From the NCBI GenBank assembly GCA_002336805.1, contig DDEZ01000012.1, positions 507,594 to 571,593 of the forward strand: a stretch of 64,000 nucleotides of DNA, in the 5' to 3' direction. Both the position numbers and the translations under genes were made by a program. This document shows, piece after piece, positions 23,920-32,286 of this stretch. This DNA comes from Bacteroidetes bacterium UBA1941 (GTDB lineage Bacteria > Bacteroidota > Bacteroidia > Chitinophagales > LD1). How positions within the stretch are numbered: position 1 is the stretch's first letter; every line of letters begins with the position of its first letter. Below the pieces are notes generated by a model. That model made no database searches, was not told where the DNA came from, and saw only the letters and a list, made by a program, of their open reading frames with translations.

Positions 23920-25347
23920 TTAGTTGGCTTTTTCCATCAGCCACTCGTACTCGGCTGACTCGGGATGATTGGCGAGGGACTGCTTCAGCTCGCGCATGGC
24001 GGCCTTACTACGGCGTGGTGTCTGGGATAGCAGGTGAGTATACTCTATAAATGAGAGATAGCTCTTGCGCTCGGCCTCGTCTATTTTCTTGCGACGCTTG
24101 AGGTTTGATTTGAAGTTAGCCAGGTGCTGCTCCAGGGCCTCCCTGTCTCCCATCTCGTAGTAGGTCTTGATGAGGAGGGCTGTGGCGCCGAGGGCATACA
24201 TGAGCTCATCGCTGCGCACTCCCTCCAGTAGCTGTAGTACATCCTTGTACCTGCCGCCAAAGAAGTACATTTTGGCCATATTAAAGGTCAGGACGTTCAT
24301 CTTCTGGCCGGCGGTAGGCACGCGCTCTTTATAGACCTCTATGAGTTTCTCAGACCAGTTGGTATCCCGCAGCTGTATGCCGAGGGCCATTAGGTTGGAT
24401 ATATCCCACGGGGAGAGTTCATTCTCATCATAGAGGAAGTGGCGGTCGAGGGCTATCTGGTAGAGCTCATAGACATCCTTGAGGCGATTCATGCCGCCAC
24501 GGTTGATATGCGCCACACAGTAGTTGATAGCAAATACATAAGCATCACGCAGGATCACATCATCGAGGTCTGCCTGATTTTTCTTGAGCAGCACTTTGAG
24601 CCTGTCAAAGTGTGGCTCGGCGTCCTGCTCTGTGAGCATGCGCAGGATAGTAGCGTATACTATGACCGGAGGCACCGTGTCATAACGGCCTGTATCAGCC
24701 AGTGCGAGGACCTCCTCCAGCAGTGCCGGCTCCTCTCCTTTCTTGTGCTTCTTCTTGTGATGCGTGGCGGCGCAGGCATAGCGCAGCTTATTGGTCAGGT
24801 AGAATGTATCCAGCCGCTCCATGAGCTGGGCCGGGGTATCGAGCTCCTTGTACTCGGCCAATGCCTTGTGCAGATTGATCTCCGTATCTACGGCAAACTC
24901 CTTGAGATAGTAATCAGCACTGCGGTTTGATATATTGGACTGTATCTTGCGCGCCAGCGAGAGGTTGATATCAAAGAGCTTATTGAGCCGGCGGGCGTCT
25001 ACAGCCTTGAGCAGGTCTGTCACGGCCTTCTCGGGCTTCTTATTATAGCCTTCGCTCTGGATAAAGGCCTGGATCATTTTGGTCAGGTCCAGGAAGAGGC
25101 TACGATAGGTGGCGGTGCTGAGGCGGGCAGTCTTGACCAGCAGCTTGATGACCTGTGTGGCGGTAGGCTTCTGGCCATCACTGATCATGGGCAGCAGCAC
25201 ATCGAGAAACTCGAGCAGCGGCCCCTTATTGCCCAGATAGGAGCCGATCACATAGTCGCGAAAACGCACGAGCTCATCACGAGTGAATGAGCCGAGCGTA
25301 TTGAGGACTTTCTTCTCCTCTGCCGGTTTTGCTAATGCTTGCGCCAT
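23920..25347 (-). CDS. Helical-repeat (TPR-like) protein of unknown function
   Basis: I do not recognise a named family for this 475-residue protein. It appears entirely helical with no signal peptide or membrane segment. The N-terminal part (FTRDELVRFRDYVIGSYL, then KGPLLEFLDVLLPMI and YRSLFLDLTKMIQAFIQSEG) resembles an N-terminal domain I recall from many Bacteroidota proteins that are followed by TPR-like helices. The C-terminal half has repeat-like segments (NMAKMYFFGGRYKDVLQLLE). A similar architecture appears in the protein at 45204-46676. It may be a scaffold or interaction protein. Confidence 0.7.
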   Translation of the reverse strand: MAQALAKPAEEKKVLNTLGSFTRDELVRFRDYVIGSYLGNKGPLLEFLDVLLPMISDGQKPTATQVIKLLVKTARLSTATYRSLFLDLTKMIQAFIQSEGYNKKPEKAVTDLLKAVDARRLNKLFDINLSLARKIQSNISNRSADYYLKEFAVDTEINLHKALAEYKELDTPAQLMERLDTFYLTNKLRYACAATHHKKKHKKGEEPALLEEVLALADTGRYDTVPPVIVYATILRMLTEQDAEPHFDRLKVLLKKNQADLDDVILRDAYVFAINYCVAHINRGGMNRLKDVYELYQIALDRHFLYDENELSPWDISNLMALGIQLRDTNWSEKLIEVYKERVPTAGQKMNVLTFNMAKMYFFGGRYKDVLQLLEGVRSDELMYALGATALLIKTYYEMGDREALEQHLANFKSNLKRRKKIDEAERKSYLSFIEYTHLLSQTPRRSKAAMRELKQSLANHPESAEYEWLMEKAN

Positions 25348-25442
25348 TTGTTAAAATGAGTCTGCAAGATTACGGTTTTTCAGTGAGGGGCCGAAAAACA
25401 GCTTTTACCCCTCTGATATAGACAAAAATCAAATACAAATTT

Positions 25443-25480
25443 GAACCACATAGAAACATAGAACACATAGACTTATAAAA
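25443..25480. repeat. ACATAGAA-unit intergenic repeat
   Basis: GAACCACATAGAAACATAG and AACACATAGACTTATAAAAC contain three ACATAGA units. This sequence is of a widespread Bacteroidota intergenic type. The 167 bp gap also holds a weak hairpin, GAGGGG (25385) with CCCCTC (25408). Confidence 0.55.
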
Positions 25481-25514
25481 CTCAAACCAATACTAAAATT
25501 TGCGGCGAATGATA

Positions 25515-26705
25515 CTACTCCACTATCGGATGCCTGTGAAACGGCTTGCTCTCATCAAAGAGCTTGCGGTAGGTGACGTGTACTTTCATCACCTTGCCGC
25601 CTATGGTCTCACAGGTATGGACCATCTTAGGATTGAAGTCTGCTATCCAGGTCAGCTCTATCCATTTCCAGCGGCCTTTGGGGCGCACCACTTTATCAGC
25701 AGCCATCACGATGCCGGCCTCTACGCCTTTGCGCTGGTGTTTTGGCACCACTCCGAATACGATACCAAAGATGCGGTCATTGTGGCCAAAGGTCTTGTAG
25801 TACAGGAATTTCAGCATGCCCCAGATATTGAGGTTGCCGTGAATGTGCTTGAACCACTGATTAAGCTCGGGCAGCATGATGAACATAGCCACCGGCTCGC
25901 CATTGTGATAGCCAAACCAGAGGAGGTAGTCCAGCATGACGGGCTTCATGCTATTCATGAGCTGGAGACTCTGCTCCCGTGACATCTCGTGAAAGTTGTG
26001 AAAGTTGTGCCAGCCCTGATTGTATATGGTGCGGAAGTCTTCCGCGTACTTCTCGAGGTTATTCTTCTTCGCATGCTCGAAATGATAACCCTGCCGCAGC
26101 AGGCGCTCATAGAAGATATTATACTTCTCCGGGCGGTCCATCTCTACCGGCAGCCCGAAAGACAGCTGACGGAAGTAATCCTTGAACCCATAAGCCTCAA
26201 AGAAACCGATGTAGTACTGCGGATTGTAGTTCATCTGATAGGTGGGCTCTGTGAAGCCCTCTACCAGCAGCCCCCACCAGGCATTGCGCTCGCCAAAATT
26301 GACCGGGCCGTCCATGGCCTCCATGCCGCGCTCCTGCAGCCAGGCTTTGGCAGTATCAAATAGTTTGAAGGCAGCCGCCTGGTCATTGATACACTCAAAG
26401 AAGCCACACCCGCCGGTGGGCTGCGTCTCGGTATAGGCGTTATCCTTATTGATAAAGGCAGCTATGCGGCCTATCACTGTGCCGCTGCCATCTGTGAGCA
26501 GCCAGCGGATACACTCGCCGTGTGTGAAGTACTTATTCTTCTTAGGGTCAAAGACCTTCTCTACATCCTGCCTGAGGGGCGCGATCCAGTTGGGGTCTCC
26601 CTGATTGATAGTGAAAGGAAGCTGATGGAATGCATCTACATCCGCACGGGTCTCTACTTTTCTGATCTGCATCTGATCTGCGTTGGGGCTGAAAAACTTA
26701 GCCAC
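25515..26705 (-). CDS. GNAT-like N-acetyltransferase-related protein
   Basis: This 396-residue protein is of a type often annotated as GNAT N-acetyltransferase in Bacteroidota. The N-terminal part reads LPFTINQGDPNWIAPLRQD and GRIAAFINKDNAYTE, the C-terminal part has GIVFGVVPKHQRKGVEAGIV, which has the shape of the acetyl-CoA binding turn (Q/RxxGxG/A), and NPKMVHTCETIGGKVMKVHV. It looks like two GNAT-like halves. The substrate is unknown. A start at the Met of MQIRKVETR, 11 residues in, is also possible. It is at the downstream end of a run of minus-strand genes (29035 to 25515). Confidence 0.75.
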   Translation of the reverse strand: MAKFFSPNADQMQIRKVETRADVDAFHQLPFTINQGDPNWIAPLRQDVEKVFDPKKNKYFTHGECIRWLLTDGSGTVIGRIAAFINKDNAYTETQPTGGCGFFECINDQAAAFKLFDTAKAWLQERGMEAMDGPVNFGERNAWWGLLVEGFTEPTYQMNYNPQYYIGFFEAYGFKDYFRQLSFGLPVEMDRPEKYNIFYERLLRQGYHFEHAKKNNLEKYAEDFRTIYNQGWHNFHNFHEMSREQSLQLMNSMKPVMLDYLLWFGYHNGEPVAMFIMLPELNQWFKHIHGNLNIWGMLKFLYYKTFGHNDRIFGIVFGVVPKHQRKGVEAGIVMAADKVVRPKGRWKWIELTWIADFNPKMVHTCETIGGKVMKVHVTYRKLFDESKPFHRHPIVE

Positions 26706-26760
26706 TGACGGGCTATCCCAAAGGTGCGGTAAGTTTATCAGTTAACAAAATATTAATGCC

Positions 26761-27567
26761 TCAGAGGAAGGTAACACCAAAGGTACACATGGCCTCAAAG
26801 GCCCAGAAGCAATGGTGCGCCTTGCCGCCCTGTACGGTCAGTACATCACGGTAGTCTACGAAGCAACCCTTGACAGACGGCTCTATGAAAAACCAACGGC
26901 CAAGATTGAGGCGCAGGGAGTTTTCCAGGCCAAACATATAGCCTGCCACGTGAAACTTATTGTCCAGCCGCTGGCCGAAGAGGGTCACATCAGACTTCGG
27001 TATCATCCAGCCCACGCCCAGCTTGACCATATCATTCAGCCGGAAGCGGTGGCGGCGGCTCTTCCAGATCTCGAGGCGGCGCACACCATTGATGAGGTAA
27101 AAGTTAGCGCCATTGGTATGCTCAAAGTGCAGGAAGGTGTTTGGGTCGAGCACCTTGTCACCATTGACCGTTTGTCCATTGATAGTACCGCTGACATGGG
27201 CCGTGCGATAGTTGTCTACGATATACTTAGTATGATCAAAATTGAACTCGATAGCCCACTCGCGCTTTTTGTCAAAAAAGTAACCGATGCGGTAGACGTA
27301 CTGCGGTATGGTGACCTGCGGGAAAACAGCATGCATATCGGGACGGTCATGCGCAATGGCATTGGTCACTACAAAGTTGTAGCTATTGCCATTAAAGGTC
27401 CCCTTGAAATAAATATCAGACGTGGTATACCAGGCCTTGGTGTAGCCCCAGCTCATATAGAAGCGATGGAAAGGCTTGATAGAAGCCGTATCACGCTCGT
27501 GGCGCATGGCAGACATACTGAGAGCAGCCACCATCAGCATCACAAAAAATATCAGTCTACGCCTCAT
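26761..27567 (-). CDS. Probable outer-membrane beta-barrel protein
   Basis: This 268-residue protein starts with a signal peptide (MRRRLIFFVMLMVAALSMSA). The mature part is rich in aromatic, alternating strands (FHRFYMSWGYTKAWYTTSD, YVYRIGYFFDKKREWAIEFN, FMFGLENSLRLNLGRWF-like) and ends with TFGVTFL, a C-terminal Phe/Leu strand typical of outer-membrane barrels. The family is not recognised beyond that. It lies 22 bp after the enoyl-CoA hydratase gene and could be part of its operon. Its role could be lipid handling, but that is only suggested by the neighbour. Confidence 0.65.
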   Translation of the reverse strand: MRRRLIFFVMLMVAALSMSAMRHERDTASIKPFHRFYMSWGYTKAWYTTSDIYFKGTFNGNSYNFVVTNAIAHDRPDMHAVFPQVTIPQYVYRIGYFFDKKREWAIEFNFDHTKYIVDNYRTAHVSGTINGQTVNGDKVLDPNTFLHFEHTNGANFYLINGVRRLEIWKSRRHRFRLNDMVKLGVGWMIPKSDVTLFGQRLDNKFHVAGYMFGLENSLRLNLGRWFFIEPSVKGCFVDYRDVLTVQGGKAHHCFWAFEAMCTFGVTFL

Positions 27568-27589
27568 ATCCCAGGTGTGTTTTGAGATC

Positions 27590-28372
27590 TTATTTACCCT
27601 TGAATACCGGCTTTCTCTTCTCGATGAAGGAGGCTACGCCCTCCTTGTAGTCTTCGGTGCTGCCGGCTATCTCCTGGCTGTATGCCTCATACTGGAGCAT
27701 CTCGCGGAGATTGGCCGTGAGGCCTTTATTGAGCATCTTCTTGATCATGGCCATAGACTTGGGCGCGGCGGTAGCGTAGCGGTCGGTGTAGGCCTTGACT
27801 GCACCGTCCAGCTCCTCCGGCGCTACCAGCTTATTGATGATACCGAGGTCGAAAGCTTCCTTTGCAGTGACCTTAGAGCCGAGTGTGCAGAGCTCAAAAG
27901 CCTTATTGTACCCTATCAGCCCCGGGAGGAAAAATGAGGAGCCCGAGTCCAGCACCAGGCCTATATTGGCGAAAGCCTGTACCAGTGAGGCAGCCTCAGA
28001 TGCTACAACTATATCACAGGCCATGACCAGAGAGGCACCAGCACCGGCGGCTACACCATTCAGGCGGCAGACCACGGGCTTGGGATTCTCACGTACGCCG
28101 AGGATCATCGGATTGTAGCGGCGCAGTACGGAGTCTCCGAGGCTGCGTTTGCCATCAGATTTTTTGACATCCTGCAGGTCCTGGCCGGAGCAGAAGGCCT
28201 TGCCGGCACCTGTGATGACCACTACACGTACGGCATCATCCTTGGCAGACTTCTTCAGCGCATCTATAAACTCTGCGCTGAGCTCTTCATTGAATGCATT
28301 GTAGACGTCGGGCCTATTGAGTGTGATGGTGCAGACGCCATCGGCTATGGTATAGAGGAGAGAATTGTACAT
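27590..28372 (-). CDS. Enoyl-CoA hydratase/isomerase family protein (PaaG-like)
   Basis: This 260-residue crotonase-fold enzyme has the CoA-binding block GAGKAFCSGQDLQDV and the oxyanion-hole strand NGVAAGAGASLVMACDIVVAS. The block NIGLVLDSGSSFFLPGLIG carries an Asp at the position used by PaaG-type ring-opening isomerases, and it lacks the paired Glu residues of typical hydratases. PaaG homologues act in phenylacetate breakdown, but no other paa genes are here, and its place beside a membrane protein and an outer-membrane protein argues for a separate role. The exact reaction is open. It is 18 bp downstream of the PAP2-like gene. Confidence 0.85.
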   Translation of the reverse strand: MYNSLLYTIADGVCTITLNRPDVYNAFNEELSAEFIDALKKSAKDDAVRVVVITGAGKAFCSGQDLQDVKKSDGKRSLGDSVLRRYNPMILGVRENPKPVVCRLNGVAAGAGASLVMACDIVVASEAASLVQAFANIGLVLDSGSSFFLPGLIGYNKAFELCTLGSKVTAKEAFDLGIINKLVAPEELDGAVKAYTDRYATAAPKSMAMIKKMLNKGLTANLREMLQYEAYSQEIAGSTEDYKEGVASFIEKRKPVFKGK

Positions 28373-28390
28373 CGTGAGATTTGGTTTAGT

Positions 28391-29035
28391 CTATGATCTG
28401 AATATCATGGGTATCAAAGTAAAAGAAAAAAACATCCCCATAAAACCGACCAGGTAGCCGGCATATACCTCTGCCTGCTCATGTGCATGGAGGACGAGGC
28501 GCGCTGTACCTACCGCCCCCCCCAGTATGATGACACCTACAAAGGCGAGCTTCAGGTCAAAGTCAGATACCTGCATCATGACCAGCACGAGCCCCAGCAG
28601 GCAGCCCATGCCAATGGCATGGATACTGATCTTGCGAAAGATATTGATGAAAAAGCCGATGAAGATGGAGATGGCCGCGCCGAGCATCATGAGGGAGATG
28701 AGCTGATTGGTAAAAGCGGTGACCTCTGTAGTAGGACGAAAGAGCCTGTACGTCCACATGTAGAAAGTGGCTACGGCTATGTAAGGGATGATGCGCTCCT
28801 GCGGATCGGTCATCTGGTAGTCGGTGATCAGCTCGAGGCGCTTCATCATGACGATCCAGACCACCGGGCAGATGAACGTGAATATGAATGTAATGATGAT
28901 CCAGAGTATCCGGGTCTTCAGCTGATACTCGGCAAAGAGGTGCGGATTGACCGCTACGATAAATGCGGCACCATAGGTGGCAAAAAGCAAAGGGTGGAAG
29001 AGGTACGATATGATCGTAGCAAAGCGCTGGGACAT
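28391..29035 (-). CDS. PAP2-like integral membrane protein
   Basis: This 214-residue protein has about six membrane segments. The C-terminal block GTARLVLHAHEQAEVYAGYL resembles the end motif of PAP2-type phosphatases (SR...H...DV..G), with His, Glu and Gly retained. The N-terminal active-site blocks of PAP2 are not evident, so it may be a divergent member. If it is a lipid phosphatase, the substrate would be in the membrane. It is the first gene of a minus-strand run that also contains the enoyl-CoA hydratase and the outer-membrane protein. Confidence 0.65.
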   Translation of the reverse strand: MSQRFATIISYLFHPLLFATYGAAFIVAVNPHLFAEYQLKTRILWIIITFIFTFICPVVWIVMMKRLELITDYQMTDPQERIIPYIAVATFYMWTYRLFRPTTEVTAFTNQLISLMMLGAAISIFIGFFINIFRKISIHAIGMGCLLGLVLVMMQVSDFDLKLAFVGVIILGGAVGTARLVLHAHEQAEVYAGYLVGFMGMFFSFTLIPMIFRS

Positions 29036-29109
29036 GCTGTATTGATTGACAGCGCAATATTACGCAAAATTAGTGGGCAGGTGTGTGGTGGCGGGTGGCA
29101 GGAGGAAGA

Positions 29110-29228
29110 ACCAGTAACAAGAGGAGCGTATAGAAAGTGAAGCCTCCAGGCTCATAAGAAGAGCCAGGAGAAATACATCCTTATCGCTGCATTTGTCCTG
29201 GCTCCTGGCTCCTGGTTCTTGATTCTGA
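29110..29228. repeat. Inverted AGCCAGGAG / CTCCTGGCT repeat
   Basis: The gap between the PAP2-like and TonB-receptor-like genes (200 bp) holds AGCCAGGAGAAATAC and, 40 bp on, CCTGGCTCCTGGCTCCTGG, plus a GGCTCATAAGAAGAGCC hairpin. The repeat belongs to the short palindromic elements scattered in this window. I see no gene in it. Confidence 0.55.
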
Positions 29229-29235
29229 CCTCTGT

Positions 29236-32133
29236 CTAGAAGCCCATGTCCTCGCCGCCGCCCTGCTGTCCGGATGGCCTCTTCTTCTTGAAGAAAGAGG
29301 CGTCCATCTTGCCAAAACGGAAGCTGACGCCGAGGCGCGCGAAGCGCTGGTCCCGGCGGCGGGTAGAGTGCTGGCTAAAGCCCGGCACATAGCCGGTGCC
29401 CTCCAGTGCAGATGCCTGGTACACATTTGTACCATTGGTGCGTGAGTTTAGCACGTCACTGACGGTAAAGCTGAGCGTGATGAAGCCCATGAAGTCCTTG
29501 CTGAGCGAGAGGTCAAAGAAATATAGTGGCGTGGTCTTGCCCTGGGGCAGGATGCGCGGCGCCTCATAGGTACCATTGATCTGTGCAGCAAAGTCCAGCG
29601 GGAACTTGTAGCTGACCATGCCCTTTGCCAGCCAGCTGAAGCCGGAGTTGGTCAGTGAGGCAGTGCCTGCGGTGCCGGATATCTGGGTGTAAAATACATT
29701 TCCGGTGAGGGTGATGTCGAGCTTTTTGACAGGGTAGATCTTCAGGGTGTTTTCCCAGCCGCCGGTCATGCTGTAGGAGCCATTGGCAAAAGTATTGACA
29801 AATACATTGTCAGTGCCTGCCAGCGGGTAGATGACCGTGGTGATAGGCTGCTGTACATAGCGGCCATAGAGGGAGCTGAGCCAGTTTACCTTGGTCTCTG
29901 TCAGATTGTAGTTCAGCTCGCCCTGATTGATAAACTCAGGCTGGAGGCTCGGATTGCCACGCTGTACGGTGGTAGCATTGCTGGAGAAAATGAACGGTGC
30001 TATCTGGAAGAAGTTTGGCCTGTTCACCTTGCGCGCTACATTGAACTGGAGCTCGTGTTTAGTGCCCCACTTCTGCGAGATATTGAGGCTGGGGAAGAGC
30101 ATCTTGGTGATGCTTTTGGCATCTGACGGATACTGGTAGGAGAATGACGAGTCACCATTGAGCTGGGATGTCCCCTTGTAGTAGACCTGCTCTGCGCGGA
30201 GACCGAGCTGATAGGAGAAATTTTTGACCTGATGGCTGAAGGTGATATAGGCAGCATTGACCAGATCGTCTATGCGGTAGTTATTGCTCAGGGGCAGGTT
30301 AAACCACTGGGCACTGAGCGAGCCATCCGCCAGGGAGGTATCGTTGTTTACTTTGTTATTAGTGTGGGTCAGTTTATAGTTGCTGCGCAGGCCGGTCTCT
30401 ATCTTCATATTGGTGCGGATAGGGAGGCTGATGTCCCACTGCGCGGTGATCATATCTGCAGTCTGTGAGCCCGCTGTGTACTGGTGTGCAGGAAAGGATG
30501 GGACGATAGAGCCATTTGGCAGGAAGCTATTGGTAGTATAGAGGTAGTTGCCCGCGCCGCTGGAGCGGTTATACTGGATATCGAGGGTGTACTCTTTGCC
30601 TTCTTTAGGGTAGGTATGCTTGAAATTGAGATCAGTGGTAAAATTGCGGAAGTGGTTATTCTGCGTATTGATCTGCGAGCCATTGGTCAGCGCACCGGCC
30701 AGATCCCTGGTGATATTGATATCATCAGAGTTCTCAAAGTTTCCAAATACGCCATTCTCTGAAATACTCAGGGTGTTACGGTTATTGATATAAAAATCAA
30801 GACCTACGCGCGCTACCTGAAAGAGGCGTTTATTGACAGAGTTGATATCCTGGTCTATGTGGTCAGATGGGTTATTGAAGGCATCGAGGTAGGTCGTGTT
30901 ATTCACGCCCTTGGTGCGGTTTGTATTGCCATTGACAGTATACATCACCTGCACGCCAAATTTCTTTTCCCTCAGGTTAAACATTGCCATGCCATTGTAG
31001 CCATAGTTGGTAGCGATATTGGCATTGACTATGCCATTGTATCCGGGCTTGGCATTGCGCTTCATCACTACATTGATGATACCGCCGGAGCTGGCCGCTT
31101 CAAACTTTGCAGAGGGGTTGGTGATCACTTCTATTTTGTCTATCTGGTCTGCGGGTATCTGCTCCAGGGTGAGTGTGGTCGGCTTGCCATCTACATATAT
31201 CTGCGGGGTATTATTGCGCAGGGTCACATTGCCGCTGGCATCTGTAGAGACGCTCGGGATATTCTTCATCGCATCGAGCGCTGTACCGCCGCGCACGGAG
31301 AGGTCGCTACCTACGTTAAATACTTTGCGATCTACCTTCAGCTCCATATTGGACCGGGTAGCGGTCACATCTACTTCTTTCAGCTTGGTGGCATCTGCAG
31401 CCATCACGAGGTTGCCCACGTCCTGATCCATCTTATTGGGTGTGATGACCACCTTCTGTACGATGTCCTTATATCCTATGAATGTGATCTTGAGATTGTA
31501 CGCGCCAAATGGCAGCTCTGTGAGTGAGAACTCACCATTATCCTCTGTGAGCTGGCCGGTGATGAGGGAGTCCTTCATATTGAGCAGAGAGACGGCAGCA
31601 TAGCCGACAGGTTTTTTCTGTGCATCTATCACCTTGCCGTATACATGGCCTATGCTCATCTTCATGCCACTGTATCCGCCTGCTGCCGGTGCACCTGCTC
31701 CTGCAGCGCCGGGATACTGGCCCTGCGGCCTGCCCGATGGAGCTGCAGCGCCGGGTGTCTGCCCCTGAGGTGCGCCAGGTGCGGTACCAGCCGGTACGGT
31801 GCCCGCAGGCCGCTGGTAGCCAGCACGGACACCCTGAGGAGCAGCCGGAGTGGCGGGCTGCGTCTGTATAGGTGCAGCGCGCGGAGTATCTGCTACAGAC
31901 CGGCTGAGGCCATCAGTAGCGGGTATGACCGGCGCCGGCTGTGCCGCTGGCGTAGCAGGCGTGGAAGGCTGCGATGCGCTGGCGGGCCTCGGTGCACGGC
32001 CGGTGATGACGCGCAGTATAGAGTCGGCCTCGGCACGCGAGCGCGATATACGCAGTGAGTCTTCACTCTGCGCAGTGGCGCAAAATGCAAATGCAGTCAA
32101 TAGGATGGTAGTGAGTACCAGGGATCTTTTCAT
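29236..32133 (-). CDS. Outer-membrane beta-barrel protein, TonB-receptor superfamily, with CarboxypepD_reg-like domain
   Basis: This 965-residue protein has a signal peptide (MKRSLVLTTILLTAFAFCATA), then an unusual linker of about 110 residues rich in Pro, Ala, Gly and Gln (about residues 45-155). A CarboxypepD_reg-like domain follows (GHVYGKVIDAQKKPVGYAAV, about 160-245), then a plug domain (VGSDLSVRGGTALDAMKNIP, about 270-345), and a barrel of about 600 residues ending GVSFRFGK with a Lys/Gly-rich tail. It is of the outer-membrane beta-barrel family protein type (TonB receptor-like). No SusD-like partner is next to it, and no TonB box is obvious. Substrate and secretion role are unknown. 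It is monocistronic here, with sigma-54 next upstream. Confidence 0.87.
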   Translation of the reverse strand: MKRSLVLTTILLTAFAFCATAQSEDSLRISRSRAEADSILRVITGRAPRPASASQPSTPATPAAQPAPVIPATDGLSRSVADTPRAAPIQTQPATPAAPQGVRAGYQRPAGTVPAGTAPGAPQGQTPGAAAPSGRPQGQYPGAAGAGAPAAGGYSGMKMSIGHVYGKVIDAQKKPVGYAAVSLLNMKDSLITGQLTEDNGEFSLTELPFGAYNLKITFIGYKDIVQKVVITPNKMDQDVGNLVMAADATKLKEVDVTATRSNMELKVDRKVFNVGSDLSVRGGTALDAMKNIPSVSTDASGNVTLRNNTPQIYVDGKPTTLTLEQIPADQIDKIEVITNPSAKFEAASSGGIINVVMKRNAKPGYNGIVNANIATNYGYNGMAMFNLREKKFGVQVMYTVNGNTNRTKGVNNTTYLDAFNNPSDHIDQDINSVNKRLFQVARVGLDFYINNRNTLSISENGVFGNFENSDDINITRDLAGALTNGSQINTQNNHFRNFTTDLNFKHTYPKEGKEYTLDIQYNRSSGAGNYLYTTNSFLPNGSIVPSFPAHQYTAGSQTADMITAQWDISLPIRTNMKIETGLRSNYKLTHTNNKVNNDTSLADGSLSAQWFNLPLSNNYRIDDLVNAAYITFSHQVKNFSYQLGLRAEQVYYKGTSQLNGDSSFSYQYPSDAKSITKMLFPSLNISQKWGTKHELQFNVARKVNRPNFFQIAPFIFSSNATTVQRGNPSLQPEFINQGELNYNLTETKVNWLSSLYGRYVQQPITTVIYPLAGTDNVFVNTFANGSYSMTGGWENTLKIYPVKKLDITLTGNVFYTQISGTAGTASLTNSGFSWLAKGMVSYKFPLDFAAQINGTYEAPRILPQGKTTPLYFFDLSLSKDFMGFITLSFTVSDVLNSRTNGTNVYQASALEGTGYVPGFSQHSTRRRDQRFARLGVSFRFGKMDASFFKKKRPSGQQGGGEDMGF

Positions 32134-32286
32134 AATAGATGGTCAGATGAATTCGAGCGGCGAATGTACACTCTTCTATGGCGTATTTATGCCTCGTTTC
32201 GGCAAATAAACCAAAATCGCAGGCGTTTACCTTAACGAAAGATAAAATACGTTAACGACTATCTATGACTAAAATATCGCGAAATA

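Noticed and set aside
27590..28372. Phenylacetate degradation cluster
   Set aside because: Only one PaaG-like gene is present, with no paaABCDE or paaK nearby.
30859..31527. 222-codon open frame on the plus strand
   Set aside because: It is antisense to the TonB-receptor-like gene and shows no domain.
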